Assembly: GCA_021613535.1 (NCBI GenBank)
Contig: CP075493.1
Coordinates: 16,926,001-16,990,000 of the forward strand
Length of the DNA stretch: 64,000 nt
Direction: 5' to 3'
DNA from: Adineta vaga
Taxonomy: Eukaryota; Rotifera
Part shown: positions 1 to 12,683 of the stretch, in pieces
How the letters are laid out: each line of letters begins with the position of its first letter
How positions within the stretch are numbered: the stretch's first letter is position 1
Program-made: the position numbers and the translations under genes
Notes under the pieces: model-generated
Database searches by the model: none
The model's input: only the letters and a program-made list of their open reading frames with translations
Told to the model about the DNA's origin: nothing

Positions 1-734
1 TAAAAGTGTCCACCAAATATTTCTGAAGGTGAGTGTAAGGGTAATGATCCACGTCTCTTTCTGGCCAGTGAACTCTTTGAACGACAAAACTATTCTTTGC
101 GATAGAAATCATACGAAATTATTGAATTATATATCATAAAATAATGAATATATATGAAATCACAGTAGTAAGTAAGCTGTCACAATTAGTTTTGCTCAAT
201 TACAAGAAACAGCGAACAAACGATGCACCCCGAATAGAAAAATTCGGAACAATGATAATTTTCACATCGATGCATAGGGTTTCATCAATATCTTATAATA
301 ATAAAATATTTTAACAGTAATACGAATGTTAAAATAATCGTGAGATTTCAAAGAAAATCTTCAATGGGCTCAAAACACATTTTAAGTACAAGATATTTTA
401 ATAAAATATAATACAAGATTTATCATGAACACGTCCAGCTATCGATTACTCTTGCATAGAGAAGGCTTGGAATCATGATGTTATAGAAAACCTTTTTTAC
501 TATAGAAAATTTAGTATTAAAATATTATTAAATCTGCTCCTGACATGAAGTTACTAGACTGACATAAGATTCCAACTACATTTTCGTCCATTCATCGATT
601 TCATCGATTTTCGCTTTGTAACTTTTCATTTTTGTTTGACGCGTGTAATTTTCTGTCAAATTCGAAAACGAAGATAAAAACAAACTAATCGATTTATAGA
701 AAACAACATAACATGTACAGGTCTTACAATAAGC
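1..734. other. AT-rich stretch without a recognised gene
   Basis: No ORF here has a recognisable domain and no tRNA- or rRNA-like structure is apparent. The sequence is AT-rich. It borders the composite foldback element that begins near 735. Confidence 0.5.
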
Positions 735-1766
735 TCTGAGACAGTTTGCGGTTTTTTTCATCCATCAACTTTTGTGCAAATAAAAATATATCGGTGTGAA
801 GCTAGTACGACGGAGCTAGCATGACGAAACAAAGATTTAGCTAAAACTTTTTTATAAAGTAAGTCCCATCCATAAAGACGAGTCCATTCGATGCAGAATT
901 TAATTCTGCATCGAATGGTGCTATAGGTTTTTTTCTCTTACATAAGAGGAAAATAAAGATGTAGGCAAAACTTTTCCCAAAGCTTGACCCGTGAATAAAA
1001 GTAGCACCATTCGATGCAGAATTAAATTCTGCATCGAATGGACTCGTCTTTATGGATGGGACTTACTTTATAAAAAAGTTTTAGCTAAATCTTTGTTTTG
1101 TCGTGCTAGCTTCACACCGATTAAAAAAAGTAGTACTGAAAAGCCAATAAAACCGAGTATAACTGATAGATCTTCGTGGTTACCATCGTGCAGAAGAAAT
1201 GCTTTCCACATGAAGATGTTTTGCTGAAAAATACTTTTGATCGTTAGAAAGATTTTTAGAGACTAGCAAAAAGACACAAGATATTGTTTTAAATCTAAAT
1301 AAATTTTGAAGAAGAGAAAGAACTGAACAAAATGAGACGTTCATGGGCGTTATAAACTCTTGTAGAAATGCGAGTTATAATAAAGAAGAAGAAGAAAAGC
1401 ATGTTTTATCTTCTTTTCACAAATAAAATAACTAAAAAAGTGTCAACCTGTATAGCTCTATTGTATACTACACTATTTTATACGCTATACAGTTCGTGAA
1501 CGTCTCATTTTGTTCAGTTCTTTCTCTTCTTCAAAATTTATTTAGATTTAAAACAATATCTTGTGTCTTTTTGCTAGTCTCTAAACATCTTTCTAACAAT
1601 CAAAAGTATTTTCCTGCAAAACGTCCTCATTTGGAAAGCATTTTATCTGCACAATCTTAATGACGAAGATGTATCAGTTATACTCAGTTTTTATGGGCTT
1701 TTCAATACTATTTTTATTCGCACAATAGTTGATGGATGGAAAAAACCGAAAACTGTCTCAGAAATT
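735..1766. mobile_element. Composite foldback (nested inverted-repeat) element
   Basis: Three inverted-repeat pairs are visible. The outer pair is 735-778 with 1724-1766 (shared core around gttgatgga and actgtctcaga). An inner pair is 791-922 with 1003-1120, whose left arm has a 14-nt insertion. A second inner pair, 1125-1346 with 1498-1718, surrounds a spacer of about 150 nt. There is no coding capacity. Nested long inverted repeats without an ORF fit a non-autonomous foldback DNA element, or two such elements nested; this class is inferred. Similar subsequences (gctagcttcacaccga and relatives) recur inside the palindrome arms near 7381 and 8481. No target-site duplication was identified. 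Confidence 0.6.
884..1041. repeat. Two perfect 35-nt dyads (catcgaatgg family)
   Basis: Positions 884-918 and 1007-1041 are each a perfect palindrome of two 17-nt arms around a single central base (ccattcgatgcagaatt / aattctgcatcgaatgg). They lie in opposite arms of the 791-922/1003-1120 inverted repeat. Diverged relatives recur through the window (7622, 7800, 7998, their mirrors in the right arm, 39239, 40147, 40259, 49268). The function is unknown; a subterminal repeat of a transposon family is the simplest reading. Confidence 0.65.
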
Positions 1767-2070
1767 TTTGCAAGAGGCGTTAAGTTGTAATTTATATTTC
1801 AACTAACGCGATACAATCCATTAAATCGGTTTTTCCTTGGAATCAGAGAATGTACGGTTCGAAGCTACTTAATAATCAGTATAAAGTTAGGCTTATATTT
1901 TGTTATTTTCGCTTGCTTTGGCGACAAAATTGTTAGTAATCATTTTAATTACAGATTTCCTACTAGCTTCCCGGTGAGAAATGAGTTTTGTCATTTTTCT
2001 CAACGAAAGACCGCTACATTTCTTGAAGTTTGGAAGCTAATGATGGCTTTCTACAGAATCAACTAAATTT
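1767..2070. other. Intergenic, no gene recognised
   Basis: The stretch holds one small hairpin near 1775-1812 (cgttaagttg... / ...caactaacg) and no supported ORF. The left arm of the giant palindrome starts at its right end. Confidence 0.45.
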
Positions 2071-4291
2071 TCTACATTTGCTTGATATGATGTTTATCGC
2101 TGTAGCTGATTTTGTACACACGTAAATTATTATCACGAGTAAATCTGCACTCACTCAGTTGAAAGTTTTCTATACAGTTCAGTTTTTTGTCGGCGGCTTC
2201 TATTACTTGCAACATACTCTCGGAATTTTGTCATTTGCATAGAATGTGCTAGTCATCCGTACGCATCTTCTAGTGTTTGGTAAGCGACAGCTAAACCAGT
2301 GAAATCAGCGACCTTATGCATATATTCTGAACTGAACTGATGATTTTCAACGGCTTGTTACTCGTCGTTATCTTCGATTTCGATACTATAGTTCGGACCA
2401 AAATCACTCACATCAGAAAATTAAATAGAATTATTTGCCTCTATCTGAAAACTGCCACTATTGGACACCTTCTTTTCTATACGATAAGCAGGTTGGCTCC
2501 GATCAATGCATCTTTTTCTGAGAAATTTATTCAATAAACACTTAACTTTTCTAATACCTTCTGATATATAAATATTGATGTAATAAAACTTGAAAGAACA
2601 AACTCGAAAATGTTCGAAAATGATAGAAGTATTTTGACATGAGAAAAGAACAGAAAAGAAAAAGGAAGAGATCGGAGTGGGATGTATTAGGAAATATGAA
2701 AAAAAACAACAAATATGTACATGAATCTATAGCAATAGAATATAGACAAGTATTTTTATTCTAATTCTTCAGTATAGTATTACACTATGATGTTATAACA
2801 GTAGGAAGTCTTGAAATATATTTGATTGAGAAGCACTGCAAGATGACAGATGCCATAATGAGGATGTTTTAATATGATGATTTGGGACTAAAATACTCTT
2901 TAAATCTAATGTTTCGAACAAATGTCTTAAGATTTATCTAAAACGAGGAAAATCATTATTAAGATTAATCGGTTTCTTTGAGCCAAAGATGTATGCAAGG
3001 GCGGTGGGAAGAGATAAAAAGCAGGGAAGTTATTTTGCAAAATGAGAGGAAATTTCAAACATCGCTTGTGAAATGAGGAACCACAACGATAATATATATA
3101 TATATACATAACAAAAAGGATTATATTATTTCACTTGTCCATTAGTGTATTTAATTAAAGGTATTTTTTGAAAAAACAAAAATATCTACAAGAACAGAAA
3201 TCAGCTAAATCCTACGACCAGTCTAAAATATACTTGCTATGAAATCGAACGAAATTAAAAATATACATCCTCATCAAAAGAGATCACGTTAGAGATCTTT
3301 TCTCTGAAAATGAGAAAAATTAATACCAGAAATGGCAGGAAAATACCACTTGAATTTTTTGAAAGCAGAAGCTCCCCTGTCTTCCCCTAGTCGTGCCGTT
3401 ACTGGACCGATGTATAAAAATGGAACATACCACGAGAATTATCTCTTCGAACTCTATAAACTGATCTTCATCTCATTTAAAACGGAGATTCCCACTTGGA
3501 TATCTTTTTCGTGAGTTTATGATGCCTACAGATAGAGAACTGCGTAGATTATGCGCAGACAACAAGACAAGTGCAACAACGTTTCTTATTGTTTTCAAAT
3601 AGAATCAGCCCGAAAACGTTTTGAACGCACTATATATAGCTTTGATTCATTTTGGCTTGAGCTATATTATATTAGTAGCCATCGTTATGCCTGAATTTTC
3701 TTGAATATTAGTATCACAGCTAATGTGTTACTCGTTTTTACTGATAAAATATTTTTTGTACACCTTTCTTTTGCTTCGTTCGTAATGTGCACATGCATTC
3801 ACTTTCGAAATTTTAGTTACACTTCACTGCTTTTCCTACGTTTAAAATCAACGTGTTGTACATAATTTCTATCGATATAACGACGATTGCAGTGTTATTT
3901 ATGCATACTTGCACTTTTTTTCTCATAATTTCATAGCTTCGATGGACAAATACGTTTCACGATTTGTTTAAAAAGAATAGTTATTGCCTCTACCATCATC
4001 GAATTCAATACAATAATTTAACATGCTGAATTCCAATAGAACAGCGAATCTGGGGCGGATTTGTTTTAAACAAACATGAATAACAATCAATATTTATCCA
4101 AAACGATGATAACAGAAGAAGAAAAAAAATACTATCGAACAAATGTGATTAATGTTCGAGAACCGACACTCGCCAAATAGATGTGTGTGTAAAAGGTATC
4201 AAGCACTAATCAAAGAACCGCCAAGAAACAACAACATTAACAATTTCAAAGATCATCTGAGCAAGAATGTTCTGAAATAGCGACACTTGCA

Positions 4292-4620
4292 GCTTCGAAT
4301 ATTCGTTGGATATATCTAGTGTCCGTATATAGAATAGGTTGAAGACGGCACTGGCTACATCCGAGTGTCCGCACATAGAATAAGTTGAAGACGGCACTGG
4401 CTCCATCCGAGTGTCCGCACATAGATTGAGTTGAAGACGGCACTGGCTACATCCGAGTGTCCGCACATAGAATAAGTTGAAGACGGCACTGGCTACATCC
4501 GAGTGTCCGCACATAGAATAAGTTGAAGACGGCACTGGCTACATCCGAGTGTCCGCACATAGAATAAGTTGAAGACGGCACTGGCTACATCCGAGTGTCC
4601 GCACATAGATTGAGTTGACG
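4292..4620. repeat. 46-bp tandem array, six full units (left arm)
   Basis: Units starting gttgaagacggcactggc begin at 4338, 4384, 4430, 4476, 4522 and 4568, with degenerate units on each side (about 4292 and 4614). The period is exactly 46 bp and units are almost identical. ORFs through the array are open in several frames because 46 is not a multiple of three, so they are not evidence of a protein. The mirror array at 36760-36945 has three full units. Confidence 0.9.
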
Positions 4621-7600
4621 ACGGCACTAGATATACTTCCATTCTTCTTCCAAATTGGTCGTGTTTATTGTGCTATGTTTATCACACACAATGTAAGTAG
4701 ATAATTTTATCATTGGTTATCCAATGTACCTCTTTATAGTACTGGGAAAGTCAATGTTGGTATCTCTTACATTTTGAATGAAACTCAAGTTGACATTCGT
4801 GGATACTCCTGGTATACAGATCATTACTGGAATATCGTGTGTTGTTGTTAGTTCTTAGATGACCAACATTTAATGCACGTCGGTGGTTTATTCTGAGAGA
4901 GGGTAAGTTCGTTTTCTTTATTTTGCTCTTGACATCTTTGGAACTGTTTTTGTCTGACGAAGAGAAAAGGAAAAACGTTGGTTGGAGTCTGTTTTTCGTT
5001 GTTCTAAAAATCCCACTTCATCCATCAAATATTGTATTCAATCGCATGAGTTCCGAATGATTATCCTTATTGCTGCGGAATTAAATATTTTTTTTGTTAG
5101 GTTACATCTGTTGAAGGATACGGAAGTTCACAAGCATTGACTGTATATTGCAGGTGAATACGAGAAGTGTGTGCATCGAAGACAAACTCTATTTTTTACA
5201 AATGTGAAAATAAACGGTGCTTTGTACACCGTAGATTAAGAGCATACTGTATTTTATCATCGTCTCAGATTCACGATATACTATCTTGCAATATACTATA
5301 CCGTCAGAACAGTTTTAGTGTTCTGAAAACGCAAGTGCACTCTAAAATCGGTCAGTATGTTTGGGCACCCGCCTGTTCACATGATAGCTCTTGAAAATAG
5401 AAACCCATTGCCACTAAACTTTACTGATCAGCTTTGTCTTTTCAATATCTTGATCGAGTTCGAAGATAAGAACAATCGGTCGTAAACTTGCTAACTTACA
5501 GAAAAAAAGTTCCCTATTTCCCTATATCTTTGCCCCATGGATAAAAGATCAAATATTAAAAAAACATATTTCCGAAGAAGCTAACTGTGAAGGTTTAATC
5601 GAAGATTTTACTATATACTGCAGTTGCCCTTGGATCGCCACGGGCTATACTATGGCGATAGTCTCACAATCCCCAGTGGTATACTTTAATAGTAATTTTG
5701 AGCTTCTCTTTCATTCTTAAGAGGCGAAGGCGCTTCTGTACGATAGGAGAAAGCTAGTCACACAAATAGAAACTATGGACCCTCAGTATACTCAGACTAT
5801 CGCTAAAAAATGGAACCTGCTTTCCTGGCCGAGATACAAAGTGCACTTTACGAATCTTATCCGATCTTTTAAAGGGCTGAAGAATACTTATTTTCATCTG
5901 AATTTTGCCTATAAGTAGACTGCATAATCGTCAACTCATTCTGAAACTTTTACGCAAAAGAAACGCTTCTTTCCTAAGATATTTGGCACGTAACAAAATC
6001 AACCAAATTGTGAAAAATTCTGTATCTCGAATAGGAAACGAACTTTGGTGCCGAAAATTTCAGGGCACTGTAAAGCCTATTACTCTATCTAATAATTGCT
6101 TAAAAATTAAATTTTTTTCCCAGTATAGTCTCCAAGATCCTCTTGATCCAGAAAAATATTGATTTTTTATTGCAATCATAACAATGCCCACTCTAATGAA
6201 CATTCGGCTTCCAAGGATTAAGTACTTGAGTGCTACAGAAGTGCATACTTAGAGATTATTGGGTTTTCATAAGCTGAAGTTTCGAAGAAAACAAAATTAT
6301 ATATATTAAGGCAATAAACGAGTGGATGAAACATTTATTACTAAACACCACTTTTTCATAAACGAACTATATTTTTGTGAAGTACGATGATATATAACTT
6401 GGGTTCGACAAGCAAAAGTGGTGTTTACCTGTGAAAGACTATTTAGCTCGACGGTCATCTTTTGGGCACATTCAAATACGCAGCGAGGTGTCATCCCGCA
6501 TGCAATTCAATCTTATTTTTCTAGAGAGTGCGAGGAAATTCAGTTTCAGATCAGATTACTTTCACTTTTTGAAGTATGCACAACACTTGAATTCTTATCG
6601 GAGTTTAGCACATTTTTATGGCCTATCAAAAATTATTTTAAAAATGTTCAATAATTGGTAGCATGCTCTGGAAACTGATAGAGGTTTTGACCAAACACAT
6701 ATAACATCATTAGCAAACTATGCTGAGTATAAGTTCACCTTCTTTGCCACTAAATCCTGATTCCATCACTAGAAAGCGTGAGTTTGAATAGATGAAGGCC
6801 AATGAGACACTCAGACCCACATCCTCACTGGCCACTTGCAGTCGGAGTTATCAACATCGGATAAGCAAAACAGGACATGCGATGGCTACAGATTCAAAAT
6901 CTCTAACCTCATTTCTCTATACATACCATATGCTACTGTACTTTGACATACGAAGTTCTCAATGTGGATGTTTATCAATCATTAGCGAGTATCTTCGCTA
7001 GTATACAATGAAACTTTTGGTGAGATACTTCATTGATCTCTGACCTCGTAAGACAGATATGAGTGGAAAAAGATATTATTTTGAGGGAACTAAGTAGACC
7101 CACAGTCGATCTCTTTCATGTTGGTGCTCAATAGAGCTATTGATCAGATAAATCTCGGCAAAAAAGTTTGATAACAATCAGTTTGTATTTTCGAGAGTAT
7201 TTATGTAAACGATCGGACATCCAAATTGATTTTAGAATCGGCCTCCTTTTCAACATACGAAAATGGCTAACGATATGTTAGATAACATGGTTTCATTTCT
7301 CTTTTTCCTTCGTTGCCCTCTATAGAAAGAAAAATGAAATATTTGATTGCGCGGACTGAAGAAATTGGAAAAATGAAATCGATGTGAAGCTAGCACGCCG
7401 AGAAAAACTATCCTATTGGTCATAAACAGATCGATAAAATATTCAAAATCATAAAACCTCATTATGGAAGTTAGGGAATGGATCTTCTTTCCCTAGCAAA
7501 ACTTCATAGAGAGGGAAAATGCTCACAAAAACTTAACATACTCTTGCCCATTTAATACTCGATGGATTTCTCTCGTATCCTTCAACCATAAGCAAATATG

Positions 7601-7621
7601 TCTTTGGCCGAGATAATAAAT

Positions 7622-8035
7622 CATTCAATGCCGAATTCAATTCTCTATCGAACATTGTTACTCACAATCATCCGACAAACTACTCAACAGAGAAAAATTC
7701 GTATATTTTTTCTTGTATAACGTGTGCAAACGATATTCAATGACTGATTAGGAAAGACACTTTTCCCTTTATAGCGTCTTCCCATCGTCAACAACACTTT
7801 CACTCGATAGATAATTATATTCTGTATCGAATGAAGCTGTTGCGATGGACGGGAAAACATCTCATGCACATCTACCTTCCATTATTTCATTCATCTTGGT
7901 ACATATACGTATGTGTTCTGATGGATGATAAGGAAGAGGGAGAAAGAGAGAGAAAGTGTCTCTTCTCAGATTATATTTCTGTCGCTGACAGCACCTTTGA
8001 TTGATAGTGAATTTGATTTTGTATCTATTGATTGT
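7622..8035. repeat. Cluster of three diverged 35-nt dyads
   Basis: At 7622-7657, 7800-7835 and about 7998-8035 there are imperfect palindromes of the same family as 884-918 (for example cattcaatgccgaattcaa followed by ttctctatcgaacattg). They are spaced about 180-200 bp apart, which suggests degenerate tandem units of a longer repeat. Mirror copies lie in the right arm around 33370-33770. Confidence 0.5.
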
Positions 8036-8925
8036 ACTCCTAATCAGGGGAGAACGTCAATAGAAAAGCAGAGATATTGTATTTTGTTTATATGAGATGG
8101 GAACGTGCAATGTGAAGTAATTGAATTGAAGAAAAATTTGAGTTTTAGAAGTTTTTCCGGTAATCTGATAGTGCTCAAAGCGATGAAGAATTGAATCGCG
8201 AATCGCCTGGAGTGTCATTTATGTGCTGATCGTACTCCGTTTGACTCTCTAAATCGATTTCAGTGAATCAGTAGTCGGATCAGGAAAGATTGGAGCGTTT
8301 GGGTTTGCACCAGGAATAGTATTTGGGTCTGATATTTCTGTGAGTTATTTCAGGAAACTGATTGAAATTAATAGGATAATGGTAGCTAAGAATTTTTGTT
8401 GGTATTCTATGGATTCGTTATGGTGAAATATGGATGCATTGCCATTGATCGATTGTTTTAGTAGATTCTGATTGATCATCGTGCTAGTTTCACATCGATC
8501 AAAAAGCATCAATATTTCAGTTATATCATAAGTTCGGCTGACGTAGTGTACAAGTTTTTCACTCTGTTCGCTTTCTTTTTGGCCACAAAATTGTATTCCC
8601 TCAAATATCCTGTCATATAGAGTAAAGCTTTCTTACAATTTAATCAATAATAAAAAAAATGAAGACGATTATTGATTTGTATCATTCTCATAGACAGGAT
8701 TTTTCTCTTTTTCTATCATTGTACTTTTTCAACAAACATACAGGCATACTTTAATACATACACTTTCTCTCTAGATGCAGTCAAAAATGAAGGTTATATG
8801 CAGCTCAACACTCACCCACACCCTCAACCAACATACGTATTTGTACGCAAGACACGTCTCTAGTTTTATGTACGTGTGCAACAGTGGTTTCGTATTATTT
8901 ATATTTTGAAGAATAAAGATAAATA

Positions 8926-8948
8926 TGAGTGTGAGTGTGAGTGTGAGA
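8926..8948. repeat. Short (GTGTGA)n microsatellite
   Basis: Four consecutive gagtgt/gtgtga units are visible; the mirror copy lies at about 32444-32465 in the right arm. Confidence 0.75.
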
Positions 8949-9235
8949 ACGTGGATTGCGAGTGCTCAATTACAGGTAAGTGCACTTCAGTCTGCGACTG
9001 ATGGCTCCACGAAAAAGTAGAAACATATATTTCTACTTTTAGTTGTAAAAGACATAGAGCACAGATTCCTTTAATGTTCTCTACCCATTCTACTTCTTTT
9101 CCTTCCTTTAATCCCATTATTCCTTTGAATCCTTTTGGTTCCGTTCTTCCCATTACTTCTTTTAGTCCGTTTAGCCAGTTAATAGACAAGCATCACCTTC
9201 ACATATGGAACTCTTCAGAGGGAAACACCGAAGGA

Positions 9236-9765
9236 CGGGGCCGTCAATCGTCCCACTCACTTTTTGTCGTCGGAATCCTTTAGAAACTATATACACCGAT
9301 AGATTTCGATTCGGAGAACACTCCACAACGATTGTTGTTGTTTCCAACATACATATTTTAGCGCAAATTAGGTCTCACTTATATCTAGTGTTTCAGTGCA
9401 ATTTTCATAATTTTCCATATTCGATACTCGGCTTATGCATGCATATTTTGAAGGAATACTACTTGCACACTCACACAAAATTCAAAGAACAATGCCACCA
9501 TACACAATAATTCAGATTTGTCAGATTCTAAAGTAATACAAGTAAGTAACAGAGGTAGTTTCTCGAATTACCACCTCTTCATAGTCTCATAGGATGATTG
9601 ATAACCTAGCATTTGCACATTATCTCGAGAAAACAAAATACCTATTTCTGAAATTTCTACTGGAGTTACATCTCATATAGATCTTCAAACTCTGAAGAGG
9701 ATGTCACAGTCGACGAGGTTGGCCATTTGACATATAGTTGATTGTACTGTCTTTTAGACCATACT
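9236..9765 (+). repeat. Left terminal inverted repeat of the 9236-12620 element
   Basis: Pairs in reverse complement with 12082-12620. The outer end contains ggccgtcaatcgtcccactc, with a related ggccgtaaatcggcccactc at the other end. Confidence 0.7.
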
Positions 9766-11219
9766 AGCGGAGACACCCGCTGCAAAGAGGACGCAATTTA
9801 CGTTTTTCATCTACAACAGTGCTTTTCTCACCAAACAACGAACCTCTCCGTTGGTGTTTACCCGTCGTGTATCAGAAGATCCTCACACCCTCCTTTCCTG
9901 TCCTACCTTAGCTACTGTAATCCTTCAGGTCGCCATTCAGCGTGAGTTACCTGTCTTTCACATGTCTTTCTCCTCCGTACTGAAACCCTGCTATATCCCT
10001 TTTCGCGTCATGCGTCAGGTCTTTTTTTCAGAACTTTTCGCATCTCTTCATCAGTGCTTTCCTACTGGTCTTGCTTCGCTATACATACGACATACAGCTA
10101 TGTTCCTTTTAAATCTACACCCACTGTCCCGCTGCAACTACCACCTCTCGGTAGATCTACCTATTCTCAGACGCTCGCTGCAAGTCATTCTCTAGTTTAT
10201 AACCTTCGCTTCGACTCCACACAGGTAAAGTAGTCATTTCACTCCAGATTCAGTTTTTTCTGAGAACCCAAACCAGGCATTGCAGTTGTCCAGCTTGGAT
10301 GCAGACATCAACTACCCTCCCCTCATCCCTCGGTGACCATTCTAACCCCATGTCGACCTTTCTATGGACCTAGAGAAGCATTGTGGAAAGTCTGGGAATG
10401 TTATCTATTACAGGGACTGAATGCATCGCGAACAGACAGACAGACAAACAAACTTTCTTCTTTATATATAAAGATTTTGAAATGCTGCAATCCTACTGAT
10501 CAGTTTCATATATTGTCTGTAGCAAGCACAGGATTCATTGTTTTCGGAACAAAGTAGACGTCGACCTTCCCCTGGATGTAGAGACTATTTCTGGAAAGTT
10601 TCATTGCATTTGCTTGAACAGCCTTCAAATGCATAGCGAACATACAGAACAAGTAACGCTCGTTGGGCCGACTCACTGAACCCTCGACTGTGGAGGACGG
10701 GTATTTTCAGCTTGACTCAATAGTGAGATGAATTGATCTGGAAACTTAACCCTTTCTTGCCTTTGGCTAGACTTGACAGTTTGAAAGAGCAATTCGCATA
10801 GCAACATTAGCCTTCTGACCACCCATACTCGCTCGAAAAGTTTGAACCAGATCCGTCAAACGTCCATTTTAAGTATTCAACGAACACTAAAAACAATACT
10901 TTTATGATAAAAATAGGATTCAAATTATTGGTTTTAAGTCCACAATTGATAGGTTTTAAGTTGATATGAAATCGGTCTTTAAATGTCTCTTACTTCAAAA
11001 GAATCAAATTTTTATAAAGTGGACGCTATAGCGCCCAAAGGGCAGGAAAGGGTCAAAATACGAGAAATGGCTCTCATGTCATTTTTGAAATATGTATTAA
11101 CTCTCGAAAACAGAATATTCACTTTTTTTCGTTAAATCAATTTCACCCAACACCCATCTCTATACCCACATCCACGATTTCGGACGCCCTTTAACTGATT
11201 TCTTTTGTTGCCTTTGACC

Positions 11220-11291
11220 TTGACACAAACCCACAGACAAACAAACAAACAAACAAACTATTCTTTTTCATATGACTCTCCTTACAGTCGA
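11220..11291 (-). repeat. Dispersed block beginning tcgactgtaaggaggg
   Basis: Read on the minus strand, the block starts tcgactgtaaggag and continues through an aatagtttgtttgtctgtg stretch to gtcaaggtcaaagg. Related copies are at 30110-30185 (the mirror), 48559 (short) and 51437-51505. It looks like a conserved end of a transposon family; this is inference. An (AAAC)n tract inside it has three more units here than in the mirror copy, which accounts for the 12-bp difference between arms. Confidence 0.55.
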
Positions 11292-12081
11292 CGAACTATT
11301 AGACACATGTATTCAATATACACAAGGCATCGTGAACCATTTCCGATGAAGGCACGAAGAAACGAATGAGGCAGAAGTGCCGAATCTTCTGTGTGCGCTT
11401 ACCCTCGGCCGTGAAGGAAATTTCTCAAAAATTGGCTTACGTTAAGCAGGCAAATTCTTCGCCTCCAGTTCAACGTGAGCGAAAATCGCATAGAGTGAGT
11501 GAGACTGATGGTGTGAATGCAGGTGAGGGTAGCATATTTACATGTCAATCCCACCCATACCCTCAAAAAAACTTTTTTCCTAAACATAGCTGGATTCGTA
11601 ATGATTTATCCAATTCATACTCATAATTTTAATCAAGATTTTGTGAATGTATTCTTAGCAATAAAACACTTTCGAGTTCAGAAATTGCTAAAAAATAAGC
11701 AATGTGAGTTCCATACTTTAGCTCGAAAGGAGCTGCGCTCAGAAGCTTTTTGACAAGTTTTGACAGATTTCGGCCTACTTTGTCATACAAGTCCCATAAA
11801 CTAATAGCGTTCATTTCGACTTAGTTTTCATTACTAATCAAATCTGACTCAATTTTATCTTGCTTTCCACCATTCAATTCGAGTTTTATTCTAAATACGT
11901 TTCAGGCTGAGTCTTGAGGGGCAGCAAGTGGCAGTTTTTCTGCGAAAAACAAATATCGATAGCTGCACTTGTAACATAGTCAGATCGCCTCAGTTTTTAC
12001 TCTGATTTCATATACGCTATTAATTTAGAGGACTTGTATGACAAAGCAGGTCGAAATCTGTCCAAACTTGTTAAAAAAATA

Positions 12082-12620
12082 TAGGAAATATGGTATAAAA
12101 AGTAGTACGATCAACTATATGTCAAGTAACTAAACCCGTAGACTATGACATCCTCTTCAGAGTTTGAAGATCTATATGAGATGTAACTCCAGTAGAAATT
12201 TCAGAAATAGGTATTTTGTTTTCTCGAGATAATATGCAAATGCTAGGTTATCAATCATCCTATGAGACTATGAAGAGGTGGTAATTCGAGAAACTACCTC
12301 TGTTACTTACTTGTATTACTTTAGAATCTGACAAATCTGAATTATTGTGTATGGTGGCATTGTTCTTTGAATTTTGTGTGAGTGTGCAAGTAGTATTCCT
12401 TCAAAATATGCATGCATAAGCCGAGTATCGAATATGGAAAATTATGAAAATTGCACTGAAACACTAGATATAAGTGAGACCTAATTTGCGCTAAAATATG
12501 TATGTTGGAAACAACAAAAATCATTGTGGAGTGTTCTCCGAATCGAAATCTATCGATGTATATAGTTTGTAAAGGATTCCGACGACAAAAAGTGAGTGGG
12601 CCGATTTACGGCCTTAAAGG
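12082..12620 (-). repeat. Right terminal inverted repeat of the 9236-12620 element
   Basis: Reverse complement of 9236-9765. Its outer end is also the inner edge of the left palindrome arm. Confidence 0.7.
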
Positions 12621-12683
12621 TCTCTGTGCTTTGTTTTTGAACGTCATGAAATAGACGATAAAAGCGAACAAATTGACTGAGAG

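Larger units (their letters stand above)
9236..12620. mobile_element. Non-autonomous DNA element with about 0.53-kb terminal inverted repeats
   Basis: Positions 9236-9765 and 12082-12620 are inverted copies of one another, sharing for example the region of tcggagaacactccacaa and a strongly similar 400-nt interior. The interior (9766-12081) has only short ORFs without recognisable domains, a further small inverted pair (11740-11815 with 12005-12080) and an (AAAC)n microsatellite. The structure is that of a long-TIR DNA transposon lacking its transposase. No target-site duplication could be defined; the extreme termini are fuzzy because the two ends diverge in the last 20-30 nt. A mirror copy forms the inner end of the right palindrome arm. 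Confidence 0.65.
2071..12625 (+). repeat. Left arm of giant inverted repeat (about 10.5 kb)
   Basis: The reverse complement of this segment is found at 28800-39180. Matching positions sum to 41251 in the outer part, 41389 after the 46-bp array and 41401 after the (AAAC)n tract, so the pairing is collinear with only two obvious length changes. Similarity stops at 2071/39180 on the outside. Inside it reaches about 12600-12625, where the last 25 or so nt pair with 27553-27577 on the far side of an insertion. ORFs in the arm are short, lack recognisable domains, and I do not consider them genes. The arm contains the 46-bp array, a cluster of 35-nt dyad relatives, microsatellites and one element with long terminal inverted repeats. 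Outside these I see no further structure. Confidence 0.93.

Noticed and set aside
4206-4535. ORFs through the 46-bp tandem array that translate as repeats containing MCGHSD and SAVFNLF
   Set aside because: A 46-nt period opens all three frames in turn; no start context, no domain, and unit number differs between arms without preserving a frame.
4292-4620. 46-bp repeats as a CRISPR array
   Set aside because: The units are directly contiguous without unique spacers, and the context is eukaryotic.
4735-4815. GTPase-like fragments: a GKS followed by FVDTPG on the + strand
   Set aside because: The two motifs are in one frame but only about 20 residues apart with a stop between them; nothing else of a GTPase fold was seen. 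Probably chance.
8899-9189. 96-aa minus-strand ORF in the left arm, mirrored in the right
   Set aside because: Overlaps a GTGTGA microsatellite and a local hairpin (agtagaaacatatatttctact); sequence is low-complexity with no domain.
9851-10195. 114-aa ORF in the long-TIR element (and mirror 31194-31538)
   Set aside because: No transposase-like motif and no catalytic triad; composition follows the local pyrimidine-rich DNA. Not called a gene.
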